Shown here one piece after another: positions 53,048 through 62,121 of a stretch of DNA of 64,000 nucleotides; the stretch's first letter is position 1; every line of letters starts with the position of its first letter. Under the pieces are notes generated by a model that searched no databases, was not told where the DNA came from, and saw nothing but the letters and a program-made list of their open reading frames with translations. A program made the translations under genes and the position numbers. Source of the DNA: Akkermansiaceae bacterium (GTDB lineage: Bacteria > Verrucomicrobiota > Verrucomicrobiia > Verrucomicrobiales > Akkermansiaceae); the NCBI GenBank assembly GCA_903919975.1, contig CAIXKE010000066.1, positions 81,479-145,478 of the forward strand, written 5' to 3'.

Positions 53048-53218
53048 AAAAAGACTACCCCTCACATATCGGCAAAGCCCTCACAAAATCCGAGCACTCC
53101 GACCTCTTGGAAAGTATCCTGTTTGAAAAAAAACCGATACTGGGCGGCCAACGCACTGATACCCGTCCCAATGCTCTCCACCGCCATTTCGATACCGCAG
53201 ATAACCGCTACGGCAAAT

Positions 53219-54154
53219 TCACATCTCCGCTAACAACTTACGAAAATAGCCGATCGTGGAGTCCAGCCCCTCCGACAACGCCACCTTCGGCTCCCACCCG
53301 AGCTCTTTCCGCGCCAGTGTGATATCCGGCTGACGTTGCTTCGGATCATCGCCGGGCAAAGGCAGATGCGTGATCTTCGATGACCCTCCGATTTTCTTCA
53401 ACACCAACTCCGCAAGCTCAAGCATGGTGAACTCGCCTGGATTACCGATATTCACCGGACCGGTAATCGTCGGATGGTTCATCAACCGGACGAATCCTTC
53501 AATAAGATCGTCCACATAGCAAAACGAACGGGTCTGAGTGCCATCACCATAAATCGTTAAGTCCTTCCCTTGAAGCGCTTGGACAATGAAATTAGATACC
53601 ACACGACCATCGTCAGGCAACATCCGCGGCCCGTAAGTGTTGAAAATACGAACCACCCGGATATCCACATGATTCTGCCGATGATAATCGAAAAATAACG
53701 TCTCCGCACATCGTTTTCCTTCATCATAACAAGAACGAATCCCGATCGGATTGACGCTCCCCCAATACGATTCCGGCTGCGGATGAATGTCCGGATCGCC
53801 ATACACCTCGGATGTGGAAGCCTGAAACACCCGCGCACCCACCCGCTTTGCCAAGCCTAAAGCATGAATCGCACCCAACACCGAGGTCTTGGTCGTCTTG
53901 ATCGGGTTGTGCTGGTAGTGCGGCGGCGAGGCCGGACAAGCGAGATTGTAAATCTGATCCACCTCAAACTTGAACGGCTCGGTCACATCGTGGCGGACCA
54001 ACTCAAAATATGGGTTTTCCAGCAAATGCAGAATGTTGCGCTTGCGACCCGTAAAAAAATTATCAAGGCAAATTACCTCGTTCCCCTCATTCAAGAGACG
54101 CTCGCATAGATGCGAACCCAAAAATCCCGCCCCGCCAGTGATCAAAATACGCAT
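53219..54154 (-). CDS. UDP-glucuronate decarboxylase (UXS)-type NAD-dependent epimerase
   Basis: [88 protein letters not shown]. Confidence 0.9.
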   Translation of the reverse strand: MRILITGGAGFLGSHLCERLLNEGNEVICLDNFFTGRKRNILHLLENPYFELVRHDVTEPFKFEVDQIYNLACPASPPHYQHNPIKTTKTSVLGAIHALGLAKRVGARVFQASTSEVYGDPDIHPQPESYWGSVNPIGIRSCYDEGKRCAETLFFDYHRQNHVDIRVVRIFNTYGPRMLPDDGRVVSNFIVQALQGKDLTIYGDGTQTRSFCYVDDLIEGFVRLMNHPTITGPVNIGNPGEFTMLELAELVLKKIGGSSKITHLPLPGDDPKQRQPDITLARKELGWEPKVALSEGLDSTIGYFRKLLAEM

Positions 54155-54242
54155 GCCGCCACCCCAGCAATTGAGCACCTCAAAATCAAGCCCCAATTCC
54201 CGCTTTTACGTGAGGTAACAGGCAATATCCAGCCCCCCACAC

Positions 54243-54266
54243 ATTGTTCAATTTGAATTGAACAAT
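54243..54266. promoter_or_regulatory. Candidate operator: 11-bp perfect inverted repeat
   Basis: ATTGTTCAATT-TG-AATTGAACAAT in the intergenic region between divergent UXS and GbsR-like genes. Confidence 0.7.
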
Positions 54267-54292
54267 CAAAAAATCCTCCTACCATCCAGTCT

Positions 54293-54802
54293 ATGAACCT
54301 TCTGACGGATGGATCACTTCATGAACTCGCCCCATTGGAACGCCAAGTCCTGGCAGTGTTTGTGGATGGCGTGCGCGTCCTCGGCCTGCCTCGCTCAATC
54401 GGGGAAATCTACGGCCTCTTGTTCATTTCCCGCTCGCCGCTCGCCCTCGATGACCTGGTCCAACGCCTGAAGATCAGCAAAGGCTCCGCAAGCCAAGGAC
54501 TCCGCATGCTCAAAAACCTCGGCGCCGTCCGCGAAGCCAATGGTAACGATGGCCCGGAACGTCGCACTTATTACGAACCCGCCGTGGAACTCAAACGGCT
54601 CGTCGGCGGCTTCATCCGCGAACAAATCCGCCCGCACCTCAATAGTGGAAAATCCAAAATCAGCCAACTCGCTGAAACCGCCAGCCAAATCGAGGACCCC
54701 GAGCACCGCGAATTCCTCTGCGACCGCATCGACCGCCTCGACAACTGGATGCGCAGCGGCGGCAAGGTCCTTCCTATTCTTCAAAAACTTCTCGGCCAAT
54801 GA
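54293..54802 (+). CDS. GbsR/MarR-family transcriptional regulator
   Basis: FVDGVRVLGLPRSIGEIYGLLFISRSPLALDDLVQRLKISKGSASQGLRMLKNLGAVRE. Confidence 0.85.
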   Translation: MNLLTDGSLHELAPLERQVLAVFVDGVRVLGLPRSIGEIYGLLFISRSPLALDDLVQRLKISKGSASQGLRMLKNLGAVREANGNDGPERRTYYEPAVELKRLVGGFIREQIRPHLNSGKSKISQLAETASQIEDPEHREFLCDRIDRLDNWMRSGGKVLPILQKLLGQ

Positions 54803-55350
54803 CCTCCAGCGACCTCAACACGCCCAAATGGTATTGCGTGCGCACGCAAACAAAACGCGAACACATCGCAGCCGAACACATGCGCGAACTCGAAGGTATC
54901 GAGGTTTTCTGCCCGCGCCTGCGCTACCGAAAGGCCACACGACGTGGCAAAATCTGGTGGGTCGAACCTCTTTTCCCCGGCTACGTGCTCGCCAAATTCA
55001 ACCTCGCAGAGATGGAACGCGCCGTCACCTTCTGCCAAGGCGTCCGCGGCCTCGTCCGTTTCGGCTCGGAATTCCCTCCAGTCCCTACTTACTTCGTCGA
55101 TGCCCTACGCAAAGAAGTCAGAGAACGCTCTGATACTGACGACCAAGAATCATTCTCCATCTCACCTGTCATCCAAGTCGGCGACGAGGTGGAAATCGCC
55201 CACGGCCCGCTCCAAGGAATGCAAGGCACCATCATCTCCGTCGCTCCCACTGCAGAACGAGTCAAAGTCCTGCTCGAATTTCTCGGCCAAGAACACGCCG
55301 TGGACGTAGATCTGTTTTCACTCCTCCTGCCCCGACGCCCGCTGCCTTGA
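54799..55350 (+). CDS. NusG-family transcription elongation factor paralog (RfaH/UpxY/LoaP-like)
   Basis: NGN domain KWYCVRTQTKREHIAAEHMRELEGIEVFCPRLRYRK...WWVEPLFPGYVLAKFN; KOW VGDEVEIAHGPLQGMQGTIISV. ATGA overlap with the GbsR-like gene. Confidence 0.9.
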   Translation: MTSSDLNTPKWYCVRTQTKREHIAAEHMRELEGIEVFCPRLRYRKATRRGKIWWVEPLFPGYVLAKFNLAEMERAVTFCQGVRGLVRFGSEFPPVPTYFVDALRKEVRERSDTDDQESFSISPVIQVGDEVEIAHGPLQGMQGTIISVAPTAERVKVLLEFLGQEHAVDVDLFSLLLPRRPLP

Positions 55351-55475
55351 TCTATCCTGCTTGTCTCACACGCGAGGATTGCTCTCAATCACCAGATCCA
55401 GCTCATGCCGGACACCCTACAACCCGCACCCTTCCCCAAATCCGGCTTCCTTATCTAACTGAAAGCCCGACCAAG

Positions 55476-55487
55476 GGCGGCAGCGTG
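55476..55487 (+). promoter_or_regulatory. ops-like element (GGCGGCAGCGTG) in leader of EPS operon
   Basis: Differs at one position from the E. coli ops core GGCGGTAGCGTG; lies 126 nt after the NusG-paralog stop and within the glf leader; also forms CGGCA-GCG-TGCCG hairpin. Confidence 0.35.
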
Positions 55488-55730
55488 CCGCAGTCTTCGA
55501 ACATCGCAGCCCATGAACCGCCTTTAACGTCACTCGATGAGTGTCGCAGCCCATGAAAAGCGCGAAGCTCTCCCCCACAACCCCGTCTTCTCCTCGTCTC
55601 ACGTCCTCTGTCTCATAGACTTGCGTCTCCCTCTCCGACTTTAAGACCTTCGACTTTAAGACTTTTAGACCCTTCTTCCTCTTCTCTGCTCACTGCTCAC
55701 TGCTCACTTCCCCTCTTCTCATCATCCCCC

Positions 55731-56885
55731 ATGTCCTCCACCGACTTCCTCATCATCGGCGCAGGCTTTTCCGGACTCGTGATCGCCGAGCGACTAGCCT
55801 CCGCAGGGTGGAAATGCGTCGTCGCCGACCGCCGACCCCACCTCGGAGGAAACGCTCATGATCGCATCGATCCCGCCGGCGTCCTCATCCACCCCTACGG
55901 ACCGCATTATTTCCGAACCAATTCACCCCGCATCGTCGATTACCTCTCGCGCTTCACCACCTGGCACGAGGTTTCCTATCAGATCAAAAGCCACACCCAA
56001 GGCCGCTACTGGAGCTTCCCCATCAACCTGAATACCTTCGAGGAATTCACCGGCAAACCATCGACATCGGAACAGTTCGCCGCATGGCTGGAAAAAAAAC
56101 GCATCCCCATCGAAGCCCCTGCCAACTCGGAAGAAGTCATCATCTCCCAAGTCGGTAGCGAGCTCTATGAACTCTTCTTCGAGAGCTACACACGCAAACA
56201 ATGGAAACGCCACCCGCGCGAACTCGACGCCTCCGTCTGCGGCCGAGTCCCGATCCGCACCAACCGCGACAACCGCTACCTAACCGAAACCTTCCAGGCG
56301 CTCCCCGCCAAAGGCTACACCGCCCTCTTTGAAAACCTGCTCGCCGCCACCCCCGGAATCAATCTTCACCTCGGCATGGATTTCACCGAGGCCAAGTCCC
56401 GCTTCAATTACAAACATCTCATCTTCACCGGTGCCATCGACGAATACTTCGGCCGCCGCTTCGGCCCGCTGCCTTATCGCTCGCTTCGCTTCGAACACGA
56501 ATCATTCAACTCCGATCAACTTCGCCACCGCGAATCCATCTCCGGTAAACCCGGATTCTGGCAACCCGCCATGCAAGTGAACTACCCCGACGCCGATATC
56601 CCCTTCACACGCATCGTCGAGATCAAACACGCCACCGGCCAAAACATCGCCGCCTCCACCATCCTCCGAGAATTCCCCAAAGACTGGACACCCGACGACG
56701 AACCCTACTACCCAATCCCCGCACCAGACGCCCACGCCGCTTATCAAAAATACTCCCAACTCGCCGCTGCCGAAAAAACCACCAGCTTCATCGGCCGCCT
56801 AGCCACCTATCGCTACTACAACATGGACCAAGTCACCGCCATGGCCCTCACGGAAGCCGAAAAACTCATCACACGCTACACTTAA
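55731..56885 (+). CDS. glf: UDP-galactopyranose mutase
   Basis: FLIIGAGFSGLVIAERLASAGWKCVVADRRPHLGGNAHD; HPYGPHYFRTNSPRIVDYLS; YTRKQWKRHPRELDASVCGRVPIRTNRDNRYL. Confidence 0.93.
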   Translation: MSSTDFLIIGAGFSGLVIAERLASAGWKCVVADRRPHLGGNAHDRIDPAGVLIHPYGPHYFRTNSPRIVDYLSRFTTWHEVSYQIKSHTQGRYWSFPINLNTFEEFTGKPSTSEQFAAWLEKKRIPIEAPANSEEVIISQVGSELYELFFESYTRKQWKRHPRELDASVCGRVPIRTNRDNRYLTETFQALPAKGYTALFENLLAATPGINLHLGMDFTEAKSRFNYKHLIFTGAIDEYFGRRFGPLPYRSLRFEHESFNSDQLRHRESISGKPGFWQPAMQVNYPDADIPFTRIVEIKHATGQNIAASTILREFPKDWTPDDEPYYPIPAPDAHAAYQKYSQLAAAEKTTSFIGRLATYRYYNMDQVTAMALTEAEKLITRYT

Positions 56886-57107
56886 CTCTTCTCTACAAAT
56901 CCAAAATCAAAAACCATCAATCAAATCTCTTCCTTTTCAATTCAATGTTAAACGCTCGAGGTGTTTTTCATCATCGCCAATATGCGACGACAGATCCATG
57001 TTGCCCTCCAACTCTCAGACTTTCAAAGCCTGTCTTTAAAATAGCCGGAACCGATCCTCCGGTCGGTCCATTCCCTAGGCCATATTCACACAGCCTCTTA
57101 GAACGCT

Positions 57108-57352
57108 CTGGCTCTTCCTCTTCCTCTTCCTCTTCCTCTTCCGAACTTCGACTTTTAGACTTTTAGACTTTTAGACCGCGCAGCGTCTTTTTCTCCGACC
57201 TTCGACCGAGCATCGTCTACCTCTTCCTCCGCTTTTCGCATCATCCAATACTCAAAAACCTTCATCAACCCAGCTTCATCAACCCCGCTTCGCGTCCTTA
57301 GCACCTTAGCGATTCAATCCTCTCATTCCCTACCTACCTCACAGCTTTTACC
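57108..57352. repeat. Composite low-complexity leader upstream of fcl
   Basis: (ttcctc)n, (gacttttA)n, agaccgcgcagcgtc, then ccccgcttcgcgtccttagcaccttagcgattcaatcctct and cagcttttaccATG. Confidence 0.9.
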
Positions 57353-58291
57353 ATGAAACGCCTCTACATCGCCGGCCATCGCGGCATGGTCGGTTCCGCC
57401 CTCGTCCGTGAAGCCACCCACCGCGGCGGCTATCACATACTCACCGCCACTCGCTCCGCTCTCGACCTCTGCGAACAATCCGCCGTCTTCGATTTCCTGG
57501 AGTCCACCAAACCAGATATCGTCATCATCGCTGCCGCCAAGGTAGGCGGAATCCATGCAAATTCCACCTACCCTGCCGACTTCATCTACGAAAACCTCAC
57601 CATCGCCACGAACCTCATTGAAGGCTCCCGCCGCGCTGGAATCCCCCGCGCGCTCTTCCTCGGATCATCCTGCATCTACCCAAAATCGGCACCCCAGCCC
57701 ATGCCGGAAGAATGCCTCCTCACATCACCTCTGGAGCCCTCAAACGAAGCCTACGCCATCGCTAAGATCGCCGGCCTCAAACTCTGCCAACACTATCGCG
57801 CCCAGCACGGACTGCTCTATCACAGCGCCATGCCCACCAACCTCTACGGCCCCGGCGATAACTACCACCCGGAAAACTCCCACGTCATCCCCGCCCTCAT
57901 CCGCCGCTTCCATGAAGCAACTCAATGCGCTGCCTCCTCCGTCACCATCTGGGGAACCGGCACCCCGCGCCGCGAATTCCTCCACACCGACGACCTCGCC
58001 CGCGCCTGCTTCCACCTGCTCGACCTCGATAACCCACCGGACTGGGTAAACGTCGGCACCGGCAACGACCTCACCATCCTAGAACTTGCAAATCTCGTCG
58101 CAAAAACCACCGGCTTTAAAGGCAAAATTCTAACCGATCCAACCAAGCCCGACGGCACTCCCAGAAAACTGCTAGACATCTCCAAAATTAAATCCACCGG
58201 CTGGCAACCCACCGTCCCCTTCCTCGAAGGCCTCGCCGCCGCCTATCAAGACTTCAAAACCTCTCTCACCACCGGAGCAGCAAGATTGTAA
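57353..58291 (+). CDS. fcl: GDP-L-fucose synthase
   Basis: [86 protein letters not shown]. Confidence 0.95.
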   Translation: MKRLYIAGHRGMVGSALVREATHRGGYHILTATRSALDLCEQSAVFDFLESTKPDIVIIAAAKVGGIHANSTYPADFIYENLTIATNLIEGSRRAGIPRALFLGSSCIYPKSAPQPMPEECLLTSPLEPSNEAYAIAKIAGLKLCQHYRAQHGLLYHSAMPTNLYGPGDNYHPENSHVIPALIRRFHEATQCAASSVTIWGTGTPRREFLHTDDLARACFHLLDLDNPPDWVNVGTGNDLTILELANLVAKTTGFKGKILTDPTKPDGTPRKLLDISKIKSTGWQPTVPFLEGLAAAYQDFKTSLTTGAARL

Positions 58292-58367
58292 CATCATTCA
58301 TAATTCCCATTCCTCCCATAACTCCCATTCTTCTCCCCCAACAACCAATAACTTCCCACTATCTCCC

Positions 58368-59486
58368 ATGAAACGCGCACTAATCACCGGAATCACCGGC
58401 CAAGACGGCTCCTACCTCGCCGAATTCCTGCTAGAAAAAGGCTACGAAGTCCACGGCATCAAACGCCGCGCCTCTCTCTTCAACACCCAACGGGTCGATC
58501 ACATCTACGAAGACCCGCACGTCGAAAACTCACGCTTCCGCCTGCACTATGGCGACCTAACTGACAGCTCGAACCTCACCCGCATACTCAGTGAGGTAAA
58601 ACCAGACGAAGTCTATAACCTCGGCGCACAATCCCATGTCGCCGTCTCCTTCGAAGCCCCGGAATACACCGCGGATGTCGATGCACTCGGCACTCTGCGC
58701 ATCCTGGAATCCATTCGCTTCCTCGGCATGGAAAAAACCACCCGGTTCTATCAAGCTTCCACCTCCGAACTCTACGGACTTGTCCAAGAAACCCCGCAGA
58801 CGGAAACCACTCCTTTTCACCCGCGCTCTCCTTACGGCGTCGCCAAGTTATATGCCTACTGGATTACCGTAAACTACCGCGAAGCCTACGGCATGTATGC
58901 TTGCAATGGCATCCTCTTCAATCACGAGTCACCCCGCCGCGGCGAAACATTCGTCACCCGCAAAATCACCCGCGGCATCGCAAACATCGCCCAAGGCCTC
59001 GACTCCTGCCTGTTCCTCGGCAACATGGACTCTCTCCGCGACTGGGGCCACGCCAAGGACTACGTCCGCATGCAGTGGATGATGCTCCAACAAGAACATC
59101 CCGACGATTTCGTCATCGCCACCGGCAAACAAATCTCCGTCCGTGATTTCGTCCGCATGTCCGCCGCCGAAGCCGGCATCACCCTCGCTTTCAGCGGCTC
59201 CGGCACAGATGAAATCGCCACCGTATCCGCCATCATCGATCCCTCCAAAGCACCCGCCCTGAAACCCGGCGACGTCATCGTAAAAGTCGATCCCCGCTAC
59301 TTCCGCCCCGCCGAAGTCGAAACCCTACTCGGCGATCCCTCGAAAGCGAAAGCCAAACTCGGCTGGACCCCGGAAATCACCGTCGAAGAAATGTGCGCCG
59401 AAATGATCGCATCCGATCTCAATACCGCCCGCCAACACGCCCTCCTAAAATCCCACGGCCACTCCATCAGCGTGTCACGCGAGTAA
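58368..59486 (+). CDS. gmd: GDP-mannose 4,6-dehydratase
   Basis: [119 protein letters not shown]. Confidence 0.96.
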   Translation: MKRALITGITGQDGSYLAEFLLEKGYEVHGIKRRASLFNTQRVDHIYEDPHVENSRFRLHYGDLTDSSNLTRILSEVKPDEVYNLGAQSHVAVSFEAPEYTADVDALGTLRILESIRFLGMEKTTRFYQASTSELYGLVQETPQTETTPFHPRSPYGVAKLYAYWITVNYREAYGMYACNGILFNHESPRRGETFVTRKITRGIANIAQGLDSCLFLGNMDSLRDWGHAKDYVRMQWMMLQQEHPDDFVIATGKQISVRDFVRMSAAEAGITLAFSGSGTDEIATVSAIIDPSKAPALKPGDVIVKVDPRYFRPAEVETLLGDPSKAKAKLGWTPEITVEEMCAEMIASDLNTARQHALLKSHGHSISVSRE

Positions 59487-59501
59487 TCCAATCCGCAGTA
59501 G

Positions 59502-59583
59502 CTGGGACTTGCAGTCCCAGTCCGTCCAAGGGACATCCTGTCCCAAGCTCATCCCCCATTATTCTGGACAGGAAACCTGTCCA
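59502..59583. repeat. Cluster of three perfect short palindromes with 3-nt loops
   Basis: CTGGGACT-tgc-AGTCCCAG (59502-59520); GGGACA-tcc-TGTCCC (59530-59544); TGGACAGG-aaa-CCTGTCCA (59565-59583). Confidence 0.85.
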
Positions 59584-59598
59584 ATGCTTCCTTCGCGC

Positions 59599-59874
59599 AT
59601 GCCCACAATTTCCTACACCGAAGCCCGCGACCGTCTGGCCAGCGTTTGGGATGAAACCATCTCCACCCGCGAACCCGTCACCATCGATCGCCGTGGCCAC
59701 GAATCCGTTGTGCTAGTGCCCGCCAGCGAATGGCAGGGACTCGTTGAAACCGCACACCTCCTTCGCTCTCCCACCAACGCCCGACGCCTCCTAGCCGCCC
59801 TAAACCGTCTTGACCATGGCGAAGGCAAGGAACTCACGGTGGATGCCTTGGCCGCCAAAATCCACACCCCATGA
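59599..59874 (+). CDS. Type II antitoxin, YefM/Phd family
   Basis: MPTISYTEARDRLASVWDETISTREPVTIDRRGHESVVLVPASEWQGLVETAHLLRSPTNARRLL. Confidence 0.88.
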   Translation: MPTISYTEARDRLASVWDETISTREPVTIDRRGHESVVLVPASEWQGLVETAHLLRSPTNARRLLAALNRLDHGEGKELTVDALAAKIHTP

Positions 59875-60200
59875 ACCCAGGCGACCGTAGCCTAATCTTC
59901 GACCGCGATTTCCTCGATGATCTGGCTCACTGGATATCCTCCGATCGGAAACCCGCACTCCGTATTCTTGAACTGGTCGAAGCCATTCGCCGCGATCCCT
60001 TCACCGGAATCGGCAAACCCGAACCACTGCGCCATTTAGGCTCCGGCATCTGGTCACGCCGGATCACCCAGGAACACCGATTGGTCTATCAAGTAAAAGA
60101 CGATCGCATACTCTTCGCCCAAGCACGCTATCATTACTCAAATCTCCAATCTCCCATCTCTCTTCACCATGAAAAAAGTCTTCGTCTCCGGATGCTATGA
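59871..60200 (+). CDS. Type II toxin, YoeB family (mRNA interferase)
   Basis: IGKPEPLRHLGSGIWSRRITQEHRLVYQVKDDRILFAQARYHY followed by an extra ~20 aa overlapping the next gene; ATGA overlap with the antitoxin. Confidence 0.87.
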   Translation: MNPGDRSLIFDRDFLDDLAHWISSDRKPALRILELVEAIRRDPFTGIGKPEPLRHLGSGIWSRRITQEHRLVYQVKDDRILFAQARYHYSNLQSPISLHHEKSLRLRML

Positions 60201-61251
60201 TATCCTCCACGCCGGCCACCTCCAGTTCTTCGAGGAAGCCCGCGCCCTCGGCGATTATCTAATCGTCTCCTTCGCCTCCGCCGAAGTCCTCTGGCATCAC
60301 AAACGCCGCAAACCCTCCATCCCGGATGAACACAAACGCGTGCTTCTCCAAGGCCTCCGTATGATCGACGAAGTCATCATCACCCAAGGCCACAAGGAAG
60401 GCCTCGATTTCGAAGATGACTTCCTCCGCATCCAACCGGATTTCCTCATCGTAACCGAAGATGATAAATACGGCGACGTGAAACGCGAGCTCTGCGCCCA
60501 AGTCGGTGCACAATACACCATCCTGCCAAAAACCCCGCCGCGCTTCGAACCCGTCTCCACCTCCTCCATCGTCCGCTGGGTCCAAGCCCCCACCGAAGCA
60601 CCCCTCCGCGTCGATTTCGCCGGCGGCTGGCTCGATGTCCCACGCTTCTCGCGCCCTGGCGAATTCATCGTCAATTGTGCCATCTCCCCGCTCGTCTCAC
60701 TGCGCGATTGGCCCTACCAAAAACAAGCCGGCCTCGGCGGCAGCGGCGCATGGGCCCTCCTCAATGGCAAAGACAGCTTCGAATCCGAACTCGACCTCGG
60801 CGTCGGTTGGCAAGACCCCGCCGTCATCCGCGAAACCGGACTCTGCGTCTGGCGCTCCGGCACACACCCCGTCCTAGAGTTCAAACACAACGGCGATTTC
60901 CTATCAGGCCGCATGGCCATCTACTGGACCGGAACCCAGCACGACACCCCCGGCATCGCTAATTTCCCGCGCGACTATGATACCATCGCAAAAAGCGCCC
61001 GCACCGCCCGCGATGGCGTCCTACACGCTGATATCTCCAAACTTGCCGAAGGCGTGAACCTCTACCACGCCGCACAACTCAACGAAGGCATGCAAACTCT
61101 AACGAACATACCCAACTCCATCGCCCAAAAATACTGCGGCGGTGGGCACGGCGGCTACGCACTCCACCTGTTCACAGATCCCTCCCACCGCGACGCAGCC
61201 ATCGCCACCACCCCCAACCTCCACCCCATCGAACCCTTCTGCAGAGTCTAA
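60169..61251 (+). CDS. Bifunctional cytidylyltransferase-like nucleotidyltransferase / compact GHMP kinase-like fusion
   Basis: N-term VFVSGCYDILHAGHLQFFEEARALGDYLIV (HxGH); C-term PLRVDFAGGWLDVPRF, GLGGSGAWALL and KYCGGGHGGYALHLF resembling GHMP motifs. Confidence 0.75.
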   Translation: MKKVFVSGCYDILHAGHLQFFEEARALGDYLIVSFASAEVLWHHKRRKPSIPDEHKRVLLQGLRMIDEVIITQGHKEGLDFEDDFLRIQPDFLIVTEDDKYGDVKRELCAQVGAQYTILPKTPPRFEPVSTSSIVRWVQAPTEAPLRVDFAGGWLDVPRFSRPGEFIVNCAISPLVSLRDWPYQKQAGLGGSGAWALLNGKDSFESELDLGVGWQDPAVIRETGLCVWRSGTHPVLEFKHNGDFLSGRMAIYWTGTQHDTPGIANFPRDYDTIAKSARTARDGVLHADISKLAEGVNLYHAAQLNEGMQTLTNIPNSIAQKYCGGGHGGYALHLFTDPSHRDAAIATTPNLHPIEPFCRV

Positions 61252-61252
61252 A

Positions 61253-61416
61253 CTGTAGCGGCGGTCTGTGACCGTCGCTAACTACCCAGAGGCCGAATCG
61301 CCTAAGGAAAGCCGATGAGATGAGCTCCGCGCACATCATCGACATCGACGCTCACAGAGCGCCGCTACATGCGATTCATTCTAACCTGTAGCGGCGGTCT
61401 GTGACCGTCGCTAACT
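61253..61416. repeat. REP/BIME-like repeat: two identical 31-mers and one inverted variant
   Basis: ctgtagcggcggtctgtgaccgtcgctaact at 61253-61283 and 61386-61416; inverted variant gacgctcacagagcgccgctacat at 61347-61370. Confidence 0.85.
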
Positions 61417-61467
61417 GGCCCCGAGGCCGAGAAGTAAAAGAAAAACCAATGAGGCGAATTCCCCGCT

Positions 61468-61495
61468 TGACTGTATATCCAAATCAGTATATACA
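61468..61495 (+). promoter_or_regulatory. Candidate vapBC promoter overlapped by inverted-repeat operator
   Basis: -35 TTGACT (61468-61473), 16-bp spacer, -10 TATACA (61490-61495); inverted repeat TGTATAT...ATATACA (61472-61495). Confidence 0.6.
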
Positions 61496-61501
61496 TCATC
61501 C

Positions 61502-61723
61502 ATGAAAACAAAAATCTTCAAGAGTGGCAATTCGCTCGCCGTCAGACTGCCGAAGGAATTGGAACTACCTTGCGGCACGGTGTCCATCCATCGCGAGGGC
61601 CGCAAAATCATCATCGAGGAACTAACGGAAAACGGCTGGCCTGAAGGTTTTTTTGAAAGCGTGCGCATCTCCCGCAAAGACTTCATACGTGATAAAACCA
61701 CCTACCTTGAGAAAATGCTGTGA
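61502..61723 (+). CDS. vapB: VapB-type (AbrB-fold) antitoxin
   Basis: MKTKIFKSGNSLAVRLPKELELPCGTVSIHREGRKIIIEEL. Confidence 0.9.
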   Translation: MKTKIFKSGNSLAVRLPKELELPCGTVSIHREGRKIIIEELTENGWPEGFFESVRISRKDFIRDKTTYLEKML

Positions 61724-62121
61724 GACGTCTCCTCGACACCAACGTCTGCATCGACATCCTGCGGGGCCGCAAAAAGGTCGTCGATCGACTTGCCGCATGC
61801 CGTCCAAAAGATTGCTTCATTTCAGTAGTCACCGAGTTCGAACTCCTACAAGGCGCTGACCGCGCACCCGCCCAATACCGCGAGGACGAACACACGAAAA
61901 TATTGCGTTTCATTGCATCCTTGCAAGTCCTGCCCTTCGATTCTGAGTGCGCCCGTATCGCAGCTCGTCTCAACGCCGGATTACTCAACCGTGGAACGCC
62001 TGTAAGCATCACCGATGTCTTCATCGCCGCCACCGGACTGCGCCATCAATCGACTACCGTCACCAACAACACGAAAGACTTCCTCAAAATAGAAGGACTA
62101 ACCCTCGAAGACTGGCGCTAA
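61720..62121 (+). CDS. vapC: VapC-type PIN-domain toxin
   Basis: GTG start overlapping vapB stop; RRLLDTNVCIDILRG, SVVTEFELLQGA, SITDVFIAATGLRHQSTTVTNNTKDF. Confidence 0.92.
   Translation: MRRLLDTNVCIDILRGRKKVVDRLAACRPKDCFISVVTEFELLQGADRAPAQYREDEHTKILRFIASLQVLPFDSECARIAARLNAGLLNRGTPVSITDVFIAATGLRHQSTTVTNNTKDFLKIEGLTLEDWR

Noticed and set aside
52793-53322. Two short ORFs (84 and 92 aa) downstream of the antitoxin remnant as genuine genes
   Set aside because: No recognisable domains; the second runs into the antisense end of the UXS gene; region looks decayed.
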